Under the pieces are notes generated by a model. It was not told the DNA's origin, ran no database searches, and saw only the letters and a list, made by a program, of their open reading frames with translations. This document shows positions 22,787 to 33,951 of a stretch of 64,000 nucleotides of DNA, piece by piece (the first letter of the stretch is position 1; each line of letters opens with the position of its first letter). The position numbers were made by a program, and so were the translations under genes. The stretch is from Cryptomeria japonica (Eukaryota; Streptophyta; Pinopsida; Cupressales; Cupressaceae): contig NC_081411.1 of the NCBI RefSeq assembly GCF_030272615.1, positions 38,882,640-38,946,639 of the forward strand, written 5' to 3'.

Positions 22787-23960
22787 ATGTCCTCAATGGA
22801 ATCTGTAGTAGATAACAACATTGTGACCAATGTAGAGTTCAGAAAGAAAGTGGATGTTTAGGAGGAAGAGAATAGACTCCTGAAGGAGAAGTTGATTGAA
22901 TTAGAGAGTAAGCTTGGTGAGATTGAAACGAAGGTAGATGAAGTGTTGGTAAATGTTGAAGGAGCAGAAGGGAAGGGTAAAGAAGTGTTAGAGATTGACA
23001 AAGTACCTGAAACCGATCGTGTCCTAGAAAAAGAACCTTTCTTGAAACATTGAAGGCCTTAAGTGGTAAATCACTAGAAGGATTGTCATTGTTCACTAGT
23101 AAGATGGAGATAGAAGTGGTCCTAGAATGGATAGAAGGTATGGAGAACCATTTTGAATGTGAAGACATGACTGAATCCTAAAGAGTCAAAGTGGCCAAGT
23201 CAAGGATGAGAGGAGCTGCTCTCACATGGTGGAAATTTGTGCAAGATGAGAGGAAGAAAATGGGCAAAACACCCATCTCTTCTTGGAAAGGGATGTGAGT
23301 CAAAATCAAAGAAGTCTATCTCCCCGATGACTATGAAGTGAAAATTCATAGGAAAAGATAAAAATTAAGACAAAAAGACCTTGATGTCAGTAGTTATATG
23401 GAGTTTCAAAAACATAGCCTTAGATCTCATACGGTGGAAGAAGAGAGTCTCAAGGTTGCTAGGTACCTAAATGGTCTATGGTGGAACATCGAAGAAGAAA
23501 TCAATCTAATGAGACCAAATATAGTTCATCAAACATATCAACTTGTCCTTAAGGTGGAAGAAAAACTGAAAAGAAGACATGACTCAAGCAGCAATAGGGG
23601 CAGAGGTAAAGGAAAAGACAATAGAGGCAATAGGGGAGGCTTTGGAGGAAGAAGTTCTGAATAAAGAACACAAGGTGAGTCTGAACTCACTGAGCAGTAA
23701 GAGAGTGGCACTATTAAAGGAGGATTCAATAGAGGAAGGGGGTCAAACCATGGTTTTAGAGGAAGATCTAATGGACAAGCTAGAGGTTCCTCATATTTTG
23801 CAAAAATGAAGTGTTACCATTGCAACCAACTTGATCATCCAGCATATAGGTGTCTAGAAAAGGGATCATCATCACAAGGTGGTGAAAGGAGAGTGAAGTA
23901 TCTTCAAGAAGAGTCTTCAAGTTGCAAGACTTCAAAGGTTTCCTTAGAATAAGAGGTAGG
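22787..23960 (+). pseudogene. Gypsy gag with zinc knuckle
   Basis: Starts MSSMESVVDNNIVTNVEF, with a frameshift near 23040 and several stops. The retrotransposon gag core is recognisable by the AALTWW motif (near 23215) and by LRQKDLDVSSYMEF. Then come an R/G/N-rich stretch (RGRGKGKDNRGNRGGFGG) and a zinc knuckle KCYHCNQLDHPAYRC near 23808-23852 (CX2CX4HX4C, with D in place of the usual G). The protein would package element RNA into particles. It is not translatable in one frame. Confidence 0.85.
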
Positions 23961-23967
23961 TGATAAC

Positions 23968-24324
23968 TTGATGATAAGGAGAACTTTGATCAAAGAACCG
24001 GTCAGAGAAGAGCCAAGCCAAAGAAGGTCCTTATTTAGGGTCAAATGCAAGACTATGGACAAAGTTTGCAAAGTGATCATTGATTCAGGGTCAACAGACA
24101 ACATTGTATCAGAAGAGGTAGTGAGTAAGCTCAAATTGCAAAGGATACCTCATAAAAACCTTTATAGAGTCACTTGGTTGAACAAAGACCAACATGTCCT
24201 AGTCAATGAGCAAGCATGGGTGGATTTTACCATTGGGAGGTATAAGGACAAGGTGTTATGTGATGTCCTACCCATAGATGCATGCTATCTTCTATTGGGG
24301 AGACCGTGGCAATTTGATAGATAA
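23968..24324 (+). pseudogene. Gypsy aspartic protease domain
   Basis: An open frame of 118 codons contains the active-site motif VIIDSGSTDN (24073-24102), followed by the expected LLLGRPWQFD near the end. It belongs to the same polyprotein as the preceding gag and the following reverse transcriptase. The stop after WQFDR (24322) breaks it from the next part. The protease would have cleaved the polyprotein. Confidence 0.85.
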
Positions 24325-24438
24325 GCTATTCATGATGGAGCCAAGAATGCATACTCATTCAAGAAAGATGGAGTCACATTCAAGATTCAATCTATCCTTG
24401 AGGAAAGTGAAAAGAGGGAAGCAAGTCCTAATGTTATT

Positions 24439-25088
24439 TTGGTGAGTGAAAAGAAATTCTTGAAGGCACTTGAGGAAGGTGAAGGTATAGGGTTTGCACT
24501 AGTAATGAAGCCTAAAGAGGAAGATAAGAAAGAGCAACCAGATTTGCCAATAGAGGTTCAAGACTTGTTGAAGAAATTCAAAGGCATAGTGAGTGATGGG
24601 AAGCCATCCACCTTACCTCCTAAAAGAACCATAAGACATCAAATAGACTTCATTACCAGAGTATCCTTACCTAACAAGGCAGATTATAAAATGATTCCCC
24701 AACAAAATGTTGAGATTGCCAAGCAAATCCAAGAGCTCTTCGACCAAGGCCTAATTAGGAAAAGAATTAGCCCTTATGTTGTCCCTACTGTGTTAACCCC
24801 AAAGAAAGGTGGTACTTGGAGATTGTGTATTGATCCTAGAGCTTGGTAAAGGGTCTTTATGAATGGCTTGTAATGCCATTTGGCTTATCCAATGCTCCAA
24901 GAGCCTTCATGAGACTTGAGAATGAGGTGATGAAGGACTTAATAGGTAAATTTGTGGTGGTATATCTAGATGAAATACTCATTTCTAGTAAGGATAGGGT
25001 GGATCATATTAATCATTTGCAAGATGTATTACATCGATTACATGATGAAAAGATGACCATGAATTTGGACAAGTGTGAATTTTTTTAG
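24439..25088 (+). pseudogene. Gypsy reverse transcriptase with internal deletion
   Basis: The N-terminal part ends [13 protein letters not shown] at 24843. The next frame begins at once with [20 protein letters not shown]. In intact relatives about 60 codons lie between these points and contain catalytic motif A; here they are missing. The second active-site motif reads YLDE (24963-24974) instead of the usual YLDD. The enzyme is therefore inactive on two grounds. A stop follows KCEFF at 25087. Confidence 0.9.
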
Positions 25089-25094
25089 TAGGAG

Positions 25095-25735
25095 TTGGTT
25101 TACCTTAGGTTTGTGTTCGCTCAAGGAAACCTCAAGATGGATCCCAGCAAGGTTGAAGCCATAGTAAATTGGCCTACTCCTAAATCAGCAACAAAGGTGA
25201 GAAGCTTCCATGGACTAGCTCAGTACTATAGGAAGTTCATTAGGAAATTAAGTGCTATATGTGTACCAATGTTAGACACCATTAGAGGTGGAATGAAGGA
25301 AAATTTCAATATAGTGAACAAGAATATAGCTACTCAACCGGTGTTGGTATTGCCTAGTTTTGAGAAACTTTTCATAGTGGAATGTGATGCAAGAAATGTT
25401 GCAGTAGGTGTTGTCCTAAGCCAAGAAGAAAGACCAGTAGCTTTCCATAGTGAGAAGCTAAGTTATGTAAAGAGGAAATACTACTCTTATGACTTTGAAC
25501 TATATGCTTTAGTGTAGGCGTTAAGGAAGTGGAGACACTATCTCCTTCCTAAGGAATTTGTAGTCTATACGGACAACCAAGCATTGAGATTTCTAAACTC
25601 ACAAGACAAACTCAGTCAAACACATGAAATGGGTGGAGTACATGCAAGCCTACACATTCACACTCAAAAACAAGAAATGACGGTTAAAGTGGGTTGCTAA
25701 TGCATTAAGCAGGAGACTTTTGAGAGTCTAGAAAT
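25095..25735 (+). pseudogene. Gypsy RT C-terminus and RNase H
   Basis: Contains NWPTPKSATKVRSFHGLAQY and YYRKFIRKLSAI, the RT thumb/connection region. RNase H follows: CDARNVAVGVVLSQ, then PVAFHSEKL and KRKYYSYDFELYAL, then in another frame KFVVYTDNQALRFL-like sequence. Stops at 25515 and later disrupt it. Confidence 0.85.
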
Positions 25736-25739
25736 CCAA

Positions 25740-26822
25740 TTGAGAAGCATAGCAGTTGATAGTTTTAGACACCTATACCCAGAGGATGAAGACTTCTCAA
25801 ATGCCTATAAGGTGTGTAAGGAGTATCAAAATCATTTCCATAGTGAGTATTATGAATTTACTTTGCAAGATAGAGAATTGTTTAGAGGTGGGCAGCTTTG
25901 CGTGCCTAGAGGCTCAATGAGAGAAAACCTCATTCAAGAGAAGCATAGTGGCAGCCTTAGTGGACATTTTGGAGTCAATAAGACTCAAGAGTTGGTTCAG
26001 AGGTAGTACTATTGGTCAAGGATGAATCAAGATGTGAAAAGGTATGTGGGGACTTGCATAGTTTTCCAAAAGGCCAAGGGTACTTCTTCAAATGCCGGTT
26101 TATACCAACCTCTTCCCATACCAAATAGACCTTGGAAGTGAATTAGTATGGAATTTGTAGTAGGTTTACCAAGGATAAAGAAGGGATTCGACAACATTTA
26201 TGTCATTGTGGAAAGATTTAGTAAGATGGACCACTTTGTGCCTTGCAAGACTACTCATGATGCATGCCAAATAGCTCATTTGTTATTTAAGGAAATAGTA
26301 AGGATACATGGTTTACCCATGAGCATTGTTTCAGATAGGGACTCAATGTTCATGATTCATTTTTGGAAGATACTTTGGCAAAAGCTTGGCACCAACCTAT
26401 ATTTTGGATCAGCCTACCATCCTAAAATATATGGGCAAACCGAAGTGGTGAATAGAAGCTTAGAAAACTTATTGAGGTGCCTTACCAAAGAGTATGGTCA
26501 GACATGGGACCAAGTGCTTTCTAAAACTGAATATGCTTACAATGACACAATAAATAGGACCACTGGCAAGAGCCCTTTTGAAGTGTTCTATGGTGTTCAC
26601 CCAAGGGGTATTTTGGAGTTGAGAGACTTAGCTAGTGTAGCAGCAAGAAGTGGATATGCAGAAGACTTTTCTCTATCAATGAAGGAGGCACATGAATCAG
26701 TCAAGCAAGCCTTGATGGAGAACATACGCAAAATCAAACAAAAAGTTGATGAAAGAAGGATGAACCTCCCATTTCAAGTGGGAGATCTTGTCATGGTGCA
26801 CCTAAACAAAGAAAGGCTATAG
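25740..26822 (+). pseudogene. Gypsy integrase
   Basis: The zinc-binding HHCC region is present around HSGSLSGHFGVNKT and YYWSRMNQDVKRYV; the second cysteine of the final CxxC reads F (TCIVFQKAK). In the core, the first catalytic aspartate reads E (SMEFVVGLP), the second is kept (IVSDRDSMF) and the glutamate is kept (GQTEVVNRSLE). Stops at 26005 and 26138 separate the zinc region from the core. It would have inserted the cDNA; these changes make it inactive. Confidence 0.9.
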
Positions 26823-26828
26823 AAAGGA

Positions 26829-27227
26829 GTGTCTAACAAGTTACAAATAAAAAGGTTGGATCCATGTGCCATTCTAGCCGAGTATGGAGAAAATGCATAC
26901 AAGGTGGACCTACCTAGTGACATAGGATTGTCACCGGTTTTCAACATAGAAGACTTAGTTACCTACAAGGGACCAATTCAAGATTTAGATTGCAGTCACT
27001 CAAAGGTATTAGATGATGTGAATAACCTTCAACTACTAGCAATACCAAATCCAAGGGCCAAGAAGGTGTTGTGTTCAAGGATCGCCAAGAAGACTAGGCA
27101 TCAAATCTATTGGGAGCACATAATCAAATGGCAGGGTATAGATGATGTTGAAGCTACATGGGTGCTTGAGGCAGAATTTAAGAAGCTAGGAATTGATCTG
27201 AATTTGATTCCCAAGGAGGTGACATAA
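26829..27227 (+). pseudogene. Gypsy integrase C-terminus with chromodomain
   Basis: Follows the integrase after one stop. It contains the GPY-like region (LQIKRLDPCAILAEYGENAY) and then a chromodomain: IYWEHIIKWQGIDDVEATWV followed by LEAEF. The aromatic and WxG-like positions place the element among the chromoviruses. The chromodomain directs integration toward marked chromatin in known members. Confidence 0.85.
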
Positions 27228-27247
27228 TTTTCTTTTGTTTGGAAGAA

Positions 27248-28891
27248 TGGTGCAGGAGCACCTAGGACTTAGGCTTATAGATATTTCTCAATTTTGGCAT
27301 GTACTAACCTTAGCCAAGTCAGTTATTGAATAAGGAATCTAGGAGGGTCCAAGAGTGAGTGTGATGAGTAAAATTTAGGCCTAGATTGAGTTAGTTCTTC
27401 TTAGGTTTGCACTTTGTGTATAACTAGTGGTTTCAGTAGGTAATTGACCTTCTTAGTGGTCAAAAGTGTCAAAACTTGGTATAAGCATTAGAGAGGGTTA
27501 AAATAGTCTTAGAAATGCTTTAAAAGTCATGAGTAATGACTTAGAATTGGTTTCATAGGTTGAAAAGGAAAAAAAGTGAAAAAAGTGCCAAATTGCAAAA
27601 AAGTTGTCATGACAACTATTGAAAGTTGTCATGACAATTTTTATCCTAAATTGCTTAGCGATGGATTCATGGATAGCCCAATGCCATAGAATGACTCCAC
27701 ACATGGGGAATACTATAAAAACCTTCTCTTGCATGGTTACCAAGGTTGGAGTCTTTGTTTTGTAAGATCAACAATCTGAAACTACTCATTTTTGGACCGT
27801 TTGACATCATTTTAGCTTAATTTACTCATATTGTGAATACAAAAGGATTGAATCCATTGATCCAATAATTAATTGATTTTATTTAGTGTTTTTTAGAGTT
27901 GTTGGTTTCAGTTCAAGCTTTTTAGTTGGGTTTTATTAGTTTTTTCTTGGTTTTGTTTGCAAATAAACAATTTTGGCTTGTAAATAGCATTTTTGAGTAA
28001 AATGGTTCCATGAATTCCCTCTGTGCTACCATCACAACTTGATGGGGCATCGAAGGAAACCACTTGTATAGTGTACATATATAGGGACAAGTTATGGAGA
28101 TGAAGTTTGATATGATTGTCACCTTGTTCTAGGCGAGTCCAGGAGAAACCCGACTAGAGGAGACGGGGTGAATTTGGAGTGCAAAGTGCAGGGGTGGATG
28201 CAAGACCATAATATAACCTTTTGGATGGGTCCATGAAGTTCATACAGAGTTTCCAATGCAAGGATAATCCTTGACAACACCATTTGATGCCCAAACACAA
28301 ACTTGACCAGTCACTGCCAGTTAGGAGGCCCAGAAACCCTTCAAAACTCTCATTTTTGGGTTGGGGCATTGTACCGTGGGTTGAGAGACCAAAACTACCT
28401 AAATTACTTGGGGATAGGTGTATCATTAAACAATATCAAACCTTGTTTTAGATTCTTTTGGACCGTTTTCCTCCAAGCCCTAGAAAACTGTATTTTCAAG
28501 GCCTAATTGGGGCTCATTCCTTGCAACCCTTTTCTAGGAAAAATGGTGAAATCACTAAGGAAGGAAATGAAAGAAAACTTCAATTAGACCCAAAAGGTAT
28601 TTAAAATATGTTAGAATCCACATCCACACCTCTGCATCAACTCACAATAGTAGGAGGTCAAATTGAAAAGTTGAACCCAAGACAACCATAATGAGCACAT
28701 GGGAAACATTGTAAATTGGTAGGGTTCCTAGATAAACACTTGAAGAAAACACCTTGAAATTGAGAAGAAGCAAGACCAAGAAGAGATTGAGAAGGAATTG
28801 GAGGTCTTAGAGCATAGCTAGGCCTGGAGAGTTGGTGGAATTCTGAAACACCAACTAGGTGAAGTGTGAGCATGCTAGATGAACCCCATCA
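27248..28891 (+). repeat. Gypsy 3' LTR
   Basis: Aligns with the 5' LTR over its full length (1644 against 1643 bp). It has the same palindrome pair (27602-27617 and 27624-27637) and TATA motif (27713-27720). It ends CCCCATCA followed by the ATCCT target duplication. Confidence 0.95.
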
Positions 28892-28896
28892 ATCCT

Positions 28897-29458
28897 CCTA
28901 CGAGGTTACTCCTAATAGGGTATTGTGCTTCTAACAAGGCATATTTTTTAATCCTTTAACTAGATTATTCCTATCTAGAATTAGTTCTTAATAGGACTTA
29001 TTGTAAAAATATAATAGGCTTTTCATCCTAAGAGGGAGAAATTCAGAAGTGTTCAGATAGCTATCCTTGTGAGTCCCATCTCACCATGATTTTTACCTAT
29101 TTGGGTTTTCCACATATAAACATTTGTGTTAAGTGGTGAATTATTTTGTAGTTGTGACTTTACTTGTTGATATAGTTAATTGCTGATAAGGCATCTTAAG
29201 TAAAATCATTGTAGATGAATATATTGAGTTGATTAAGGATTGTTGATGTTTACATAGATGTTGAAGTTGTTTACTGTTAAAGTTGTGATAATAATTAAAC
29301 TAGTTGATATCAAGTATTCTTATGACTATTGATCTTGACTGAGATATGTTTACTTTGTTTGACTGAGTTTGAGTTTGGAAACTTTGTTTCACTTTTTCTA
29401 TATTCTAATTCACCCCCCCCCCTTCATAGTATTCTACCAGATACTTATTATTTCATCA
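28897..29458 (+). repeat. Copia 5' LTR, second part
   Basis: Continues the interrupted 5' LTR and aligns with 34730-35290 of the 3' LTR (GTATTGTGCTTCTAACAAGG, a long run of C, ATTCTACCAGATACTTATT). It ends about 29458. The following ACCATCTCAGATCC may be a decayed initiator-tRNA primer-binding site. Confidence 0.85.
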
Positions 29459-29520
29459 TACCATCTCAGATCCTCTTAATCTAAAAGCCTAACAACTTGA
29501 GAAAAATATCTTATAGATCA

Positions 29521-30510
29521 TGATGAAGAAAGAAGATCTGAAGTTTAACAAAGATTACTACAGAATATGGAGTGATAGGATGAAGATTTACATTAAGAGT
29601 CTTGGTAGTCAATATTGGGAGCATATAGAAAATAAGTACACTACACCTATTGTACCCCTGACTGATGATCAAAAGAAAGAACAACAAGAAAATCACTAGG
29701 CATTACAAGCTATTATCAGTTCCCTATCTGATGTTGAATATGTAGATGTTCATGGTCTTGAAACTACATATTAAGTATGGAAGAAACTAGAAGATATCTA
29801 TAGTTGTGATGAGCATGTCAATATTGCTAAAGAAGAGAGTCTAAGAGGAAAGTTTGATGACATGAGAATGTCTGAAGGTGAGAACATCCAACAGTATGGT
29901 CAAAGGATTAAAGAGATAGTTGATGAGATAAAGAGTGCAGGAGGGAAAGTGGAAGATCCCACAGTAATTAATAAAGTACTAAGAACTCTACTATAGGTCT
30001 ACACTATCTAAGTTGTAGCTATTCAGGAGCTGAAATCCATTGATAAGAAAAAGGTAACTCTTGACTCTATTATTAGAAAACCTATTTCTTTTGAACTAAA
30101 TGGCTATGATGGTAGTGTACAGAAATCAGAATCTGCATTAGAGCTTCTATCTCTAACACATCTATGAGAAGAAGTAGAGAAAGCGGCCATAACTATGAAC
30201 CTAGATCCAGTAGAGATGTTGAAGATGATGACGGATTAGTGGATCTTGAAGCATTGCTGGCAAAATGACTTCCTAGAGGCACCATTAAATATAAAGGTAA
30301 GCTACCTTTAAAATGTTTTGCATGCAACAAGATTGGTCATATAGCAGAAAATTTCCCTAACGGTGAAAATGAATACAAGAGAGACAAATTTAAGAAGTAC
30401 AAGGGTACAGGTAAGAGAGATTGTCTTATAGCTATTGATAGTAGTATTACTAATGAAGAATCTAATGATGATGATGGTGCAGATATTGTGTTTGTATCAA
30501 TTATGTAAGA
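29521..30510 (+). pseudogene. Copia gag with zinc knuckle
   Basis: MMKKEDLKFNKDYYRIWSDR opens a gag of the plant copia type (WKKLEDIYSCDEHVNIAKEE; FDDMRMSEGENIQQYGQRIK). Stops fall at several former Q and W positions. The knuckle KCFACNKIGHIAENF near 30312-30356 has its last Cys changed to Phe. The product would be the structural capsid protein. Confidence 0.8.
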
Positions 30511-30541
30511 AATATCAAATCAGAAGGCACTAGTATCCAAA

Positions 30542-30778
30542 ATGGATAACGCGGATGATTGGATCATTGATAGTGGTTGTTCACATCACATGCCCGGTGA
30601 TCAGAGAAAATTTCTTTTCCTAAAACAATTTCATGGCCGTGTTGTCATATTGGGAAATGACACACCCTGTATGGTGAAAGGCAAAGGATTTATTTCTCTT
30701 AATGGGAAAAGCAATGCTGATGATGTCTACGGGGTTGAAGGCCTAAAGCACAACTTAATGATAGAGGATAGCCACTAG
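30542..30778 (+). pseudogene. Copia aspartic protease
   Basis: DDWIIDSGCSHHMPGD carries the DSG active-site motif, followed by VVILGNDTPCMVKGKGFISL as in copia proteases. The frame ends at GLKHNLMIEDSH where relatives continue to a NLLS-like motif, so the junction to the next domain is altered. Confidence 0.85.
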
Positions 30779-30822
30779 AATTTAGAAATGGTATATGCAA
30801 AATCTTTGACAACAAAGGAGAA

Positions 30823-31720
30823 TTGACTGCAACTGATAAACAGACCAAAGGTAATTTGTTTCCTCTCAATTCTAAAGTTAGCAACTATTTGATTTCAAAG
30901 ATGGGTGAAAGATGGCTTTGGCATATGAGATTTTGTCATATTAATTTTGACAATATTATTAAAGTAAGAAAGTCTAAGACTATAAGAGGTATGCCTCAGC
31001 TAGACAAACCAGTTAATGCTCTTTGTAAGGAATGTCAACTAGGAAAGATAACTTCTTCAACTTTCAAGAGAAAGTCCTTCTCAGCAGAGCACTTATTAGG
31101 TTTGGTTCATATAGATCTATGTGGACCAATAAGAACAAGAAGCATTCAAGGTGATAGATACTTTATGATCTTCATTGATGATTTTTCAAGGATGATGTGG
31201 GTCACATTCTTGAAGGATAAAAATGAAGGTTTTGGAAAATTCAAGGCATTCGAAGCCTTAGCTGGGAAAGAGAGTGGCAAAAATATTAAATGTCTGAGAA
31301 CAGATCAAGGTGGTGAATTCACTTCTACAAAGTTCACTAAATATTGTTATGATAATGCTATCAAGTGGCAGCTTTCTGCAATATAGACACCACAGTAGAA
31401 TGGTATAACAGAGAGAAACAACCAGTTAGTGGTTGAAGCTACTAAAACTATGCTGATACAAGGAGGTGTATCAAATTTTTTTTGTAAAGAAGCTGTAAGT
31501 ATAGCTATGCACACAATGAACTAAGTTCTGGTAAAAAGAGGTAAGGACAAGACCCCATATGAGTACTAGTATGGGAGATCACGTGATGTTAGCTATTTTT
31601 AAATATTTGGAAGCAAATGTTTTATCAAAAGAGGTGATTACATAAGAAAGTTTGAAGCTAAGAGTGATGAAGGCATATTCCTTGGCTTTTCCACCAAGAG
31701 TAAGGCCTATAAATGATTCA
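30823..31720 (+). pseudogene. Copia GAG-pre-integrase and integrase
   Basis: RWLWHMRFCHINFDN is the GAG-pre-integrase histidine region and CKECQLGKITSSTF supplies the cysteines. The integrase core has HIDLCGPIRTRSIQGDRYFM (first D), LRTDQGGEFTS (second D) and, beyond two stops, NGITERNNQLVVEA (E). The stops at 31384 and 31396 fall at positions where glutamine (CAG/CAA) is usual, consistent with C-to-T change. Confidence 0.85.
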
Positions 31721-32057
31721 AAAACTGAACACAACAAATTGTTGAAAATGTTGATGTTCGTGTAGATGAATGTCCTAAAATTTCAGAAGGAATCAATTCT
31801 AAAAAAAAGGATGAAGATCCTTTTATTTTCTTTTATAATGTGAAACTGTTAAATCAGAAACTGGCAAAGCAAATCCTAATGAAGTTGTTCAACCGGAACA
31901 AACAAATTCAGAGGAAGATGAAAATGATGAAGCTAAACCTGAAGAGAATGATCATGTTTTACCTAGGTGTGTGAGACTGATTCATAGCCCTGAATAGATA
32001 ATTTGGGATAAGGATGCAGGTGTTCAAACTAGAAGGAGACTAAGAGAGTACTCTTCT

Positions 32058-32984
32058 ATGATCTCTACCTTTAAACCTAGAAGTGCTAAAGAGGCATTTG
32101 GTGATGATCATTGGGTGAAAGCTATGGAGGAGGAGTTGGATCAAATTGAGAAGAACAACACTTGGACCCCGATACCCCGACTGACAAGTAAGAATGTTAT
32201 AGGCACTAAATGGGTGTTCAAAAACAAATTAAATGAAAATGGTGTTGTGATTCAGAATAAGGAAAGATTAGTATGCAAAGATTATGCGTAAGAAGAAGGA
32301 GAAGATTATGGAGAAACTTTTGCACCAGTAGAAATACTAGAAGGTGTCAGAACATTGCTTGCATTTGCAGCTTATAAAAAGTTCAAGGTATACCAGATGG
32401 ATGTAAAGTCTGCATTTTTAAATGGGATACTAGAAGAAGAGGTTTATATATAGCAGTATGATGGTTATGCATTGACAAATAAGGAAGACATGGTATGCAA
32501 ATTGCATAAAGACTTGTATGGATTAAAGCAGGCACCTAGAGCATGGTATGAATGGATTCATACTCATTTGATGAAGATAGGCTTTGCTAGAATCAGTGAT
32601 GACATCAACATTTATCTTAAGTCTGAAGGAGTTGATATACTGGTCAATGAAGTATTTGAAGATGACATTATATTTGGAGGTAATGATGACATGAATAATT
32701 GTTTTGCAGATGAAATGAAGAATGAATTTGAGATGTCATTAGTAGGTGCAATAAAAAATTTCATAGGCTTACAGATACAACACATGAAAAATAGTATTTT
32801 CATTACTCAATCCAAGTATGTGAAAGAGGTTTTGAAGACTTTCGGTATGAGTGACTGTAAACTAGTTGGAACCCCAATGGTTACAAGTTGTAAATTGTCC
32901 GAGGAAGATGCATCTAAGTCTGTAGATGAAAAGGAATACAGGTCAATGATTGGTAAATTACACTATGTTGTTCACAGTTTATAG
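32058..32984 (+). pseudogene. Copia reverse transcriptase
   Basis: HWVKAMEEELDQIEKNNTW and GTKWVFKNKLNENG begin the domain. Motif A is VYQMDVKSAFLNGILEEEVY (32389-32448), then LYGLKQAPRAWYEW. The catalytic motif reads FEDD rather than the usual YVDD (NEVFEDDIIFGG, about 32654-32680). Stops at 32289 and 32452 interrupt it. Confidence 0.85.
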
Positions 32985-33609
32985 GATATTGCCAATGCAG
33001 TTGGTATTGTTTCTAGATTTTAGAAGAACCCTAAGGAAGCACATCTGATGGAAACCAAGAGAATTTTGAGATATCTGAAAGATACTATGGACTATGGATT
33101 ATGGTATCCATATGGCAGAAATTTTGATCTGAAAGCATACACAAATTTTGATTGGATAGGAAACATTGATGACCGGAAGATTTCTACCGATTGAACATTC
33201 TTTTTAGGAGGAAGGCTAGTCTCTTAGAGTAGTAAAAAGTAGAGTTGCACTTCACAATCTACTGCCGAAGATGAGTATGTAGTAGCTTATATGAATTTCA
33301 CACAAGCTATGTGGATGAGGCGCATTTTGGAAGGTTTGAAGATGGAAATCTCTGAACCTATAAAGTTTTTTTGTGATAGTACAAGTGGAATAAATATTTC
33401 CAAAAATCTTGTTTTGCATGCAAGGACTAAGCACATTGAATTGAAATATCACTTCTTGAGGGAAAAATTTTGAAGTAAAGATGTTATCCTGGAGCATGTT
33501 TCTACCAAGGAGAAGCTTGTAGATATCTTTACCAAACCTCTTCCTAAGACCACTTTCGAGTATCTTAGAAGTCAATTGGGGCTTGTCCCTCTTCATGAAT
33601 TTAGTTGAG
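32985..33609 (+). pseudogene. Copia RNase H and polyprotein end
   Basis: DIANAVGIVSRF, KNPKEAHLMETKRILRYLKD, then TAEDEYVVAYMNFTQAMWMR and ARTKHIELKYHFLREKF are the standard copia C-terminus. STKEKLVDIFTKPLPKTTFE follows, and the protein ends HEFS and TGA at about 33608. Several stops replace W and Q codons (33224-33246). Confidence 0.85.
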
Positions 33610-33730
33610 CATGATGTTGATTGCATCAGTCCTTGATTTACTTGCAGAATCTAACATGGATTGATGAAGGAGTGGATGTATTCCATAGGGGGAGCATCAA
33701 CATCACAGGGAGAGAAGAATTACATGTTTT

Positions 33731-33951
33731 ACTTTCACTTTGGCATTGTTGTCAAAGGGGGAGAATAATTATGTGATTTGGGAGAAGAATTATGTGTCTG
33801 GTTAAGTGAACTAGCGATAGGTTGAAGACAAACAGAGCAAGGTGAACATTTGATAATGTAAACCAAGATTCCTATTTACCAATCTCAACATCAATCAAAG
33901 GCATTGATATTTGTATTGCCATCAATGCCAAAGGTGGATATTATTGGCATT
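33731..33951 (+). promoter_or_regulatory. Two polypurine tracts of the copia element
   Basis: TTGTCAAAGGGGGAGAA near 33740-33760 and GCCATCAATGCCAAAGGTGG at 33919-33938. The second directly precedes the 3' LTR start (TATTGG, a mutated TGTTGG). Repeated PPT-like blocks are a known trait of Sirevirus-type copia elements. Confidence 0.7.

Larger units (their letters stand above)
21103..28891 (+). mobile_element. Ty3/gypsy chromovirus inserted in the copia 5' LTR
   Basis: Two LTRs of about 1.64 kb (21103-22745 and 27248-28891) start TGGTGCAGG and end CCCCATCA. The 5-bp target duplication ATCCT is perfect (21098-21102 and 28892-28896). A primer-binding site follows the 5' LTR, and a C-terminal chromodomain is present. 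Domain order gag, protease, reverse transcriptase, RNase H, integrase, chromodomain is that of gypsy chromoviruses. The polyprotein has stops, frameshifts and a deletion in the reverse transcriptase. It is the youngest layer of the nest by position, though its two LTRs already differ visibly. Confidence 0.95.

Noticed and set aside
22839-23168. 109-codon minus-strand frame
   Set aside because: Antisense to the gypsy gag, whose motifs are clear on the plus strand.
33252-33626. 124-codon minus-strand frame
   Set aside because: Antisense shadow of the copia RNase H region.
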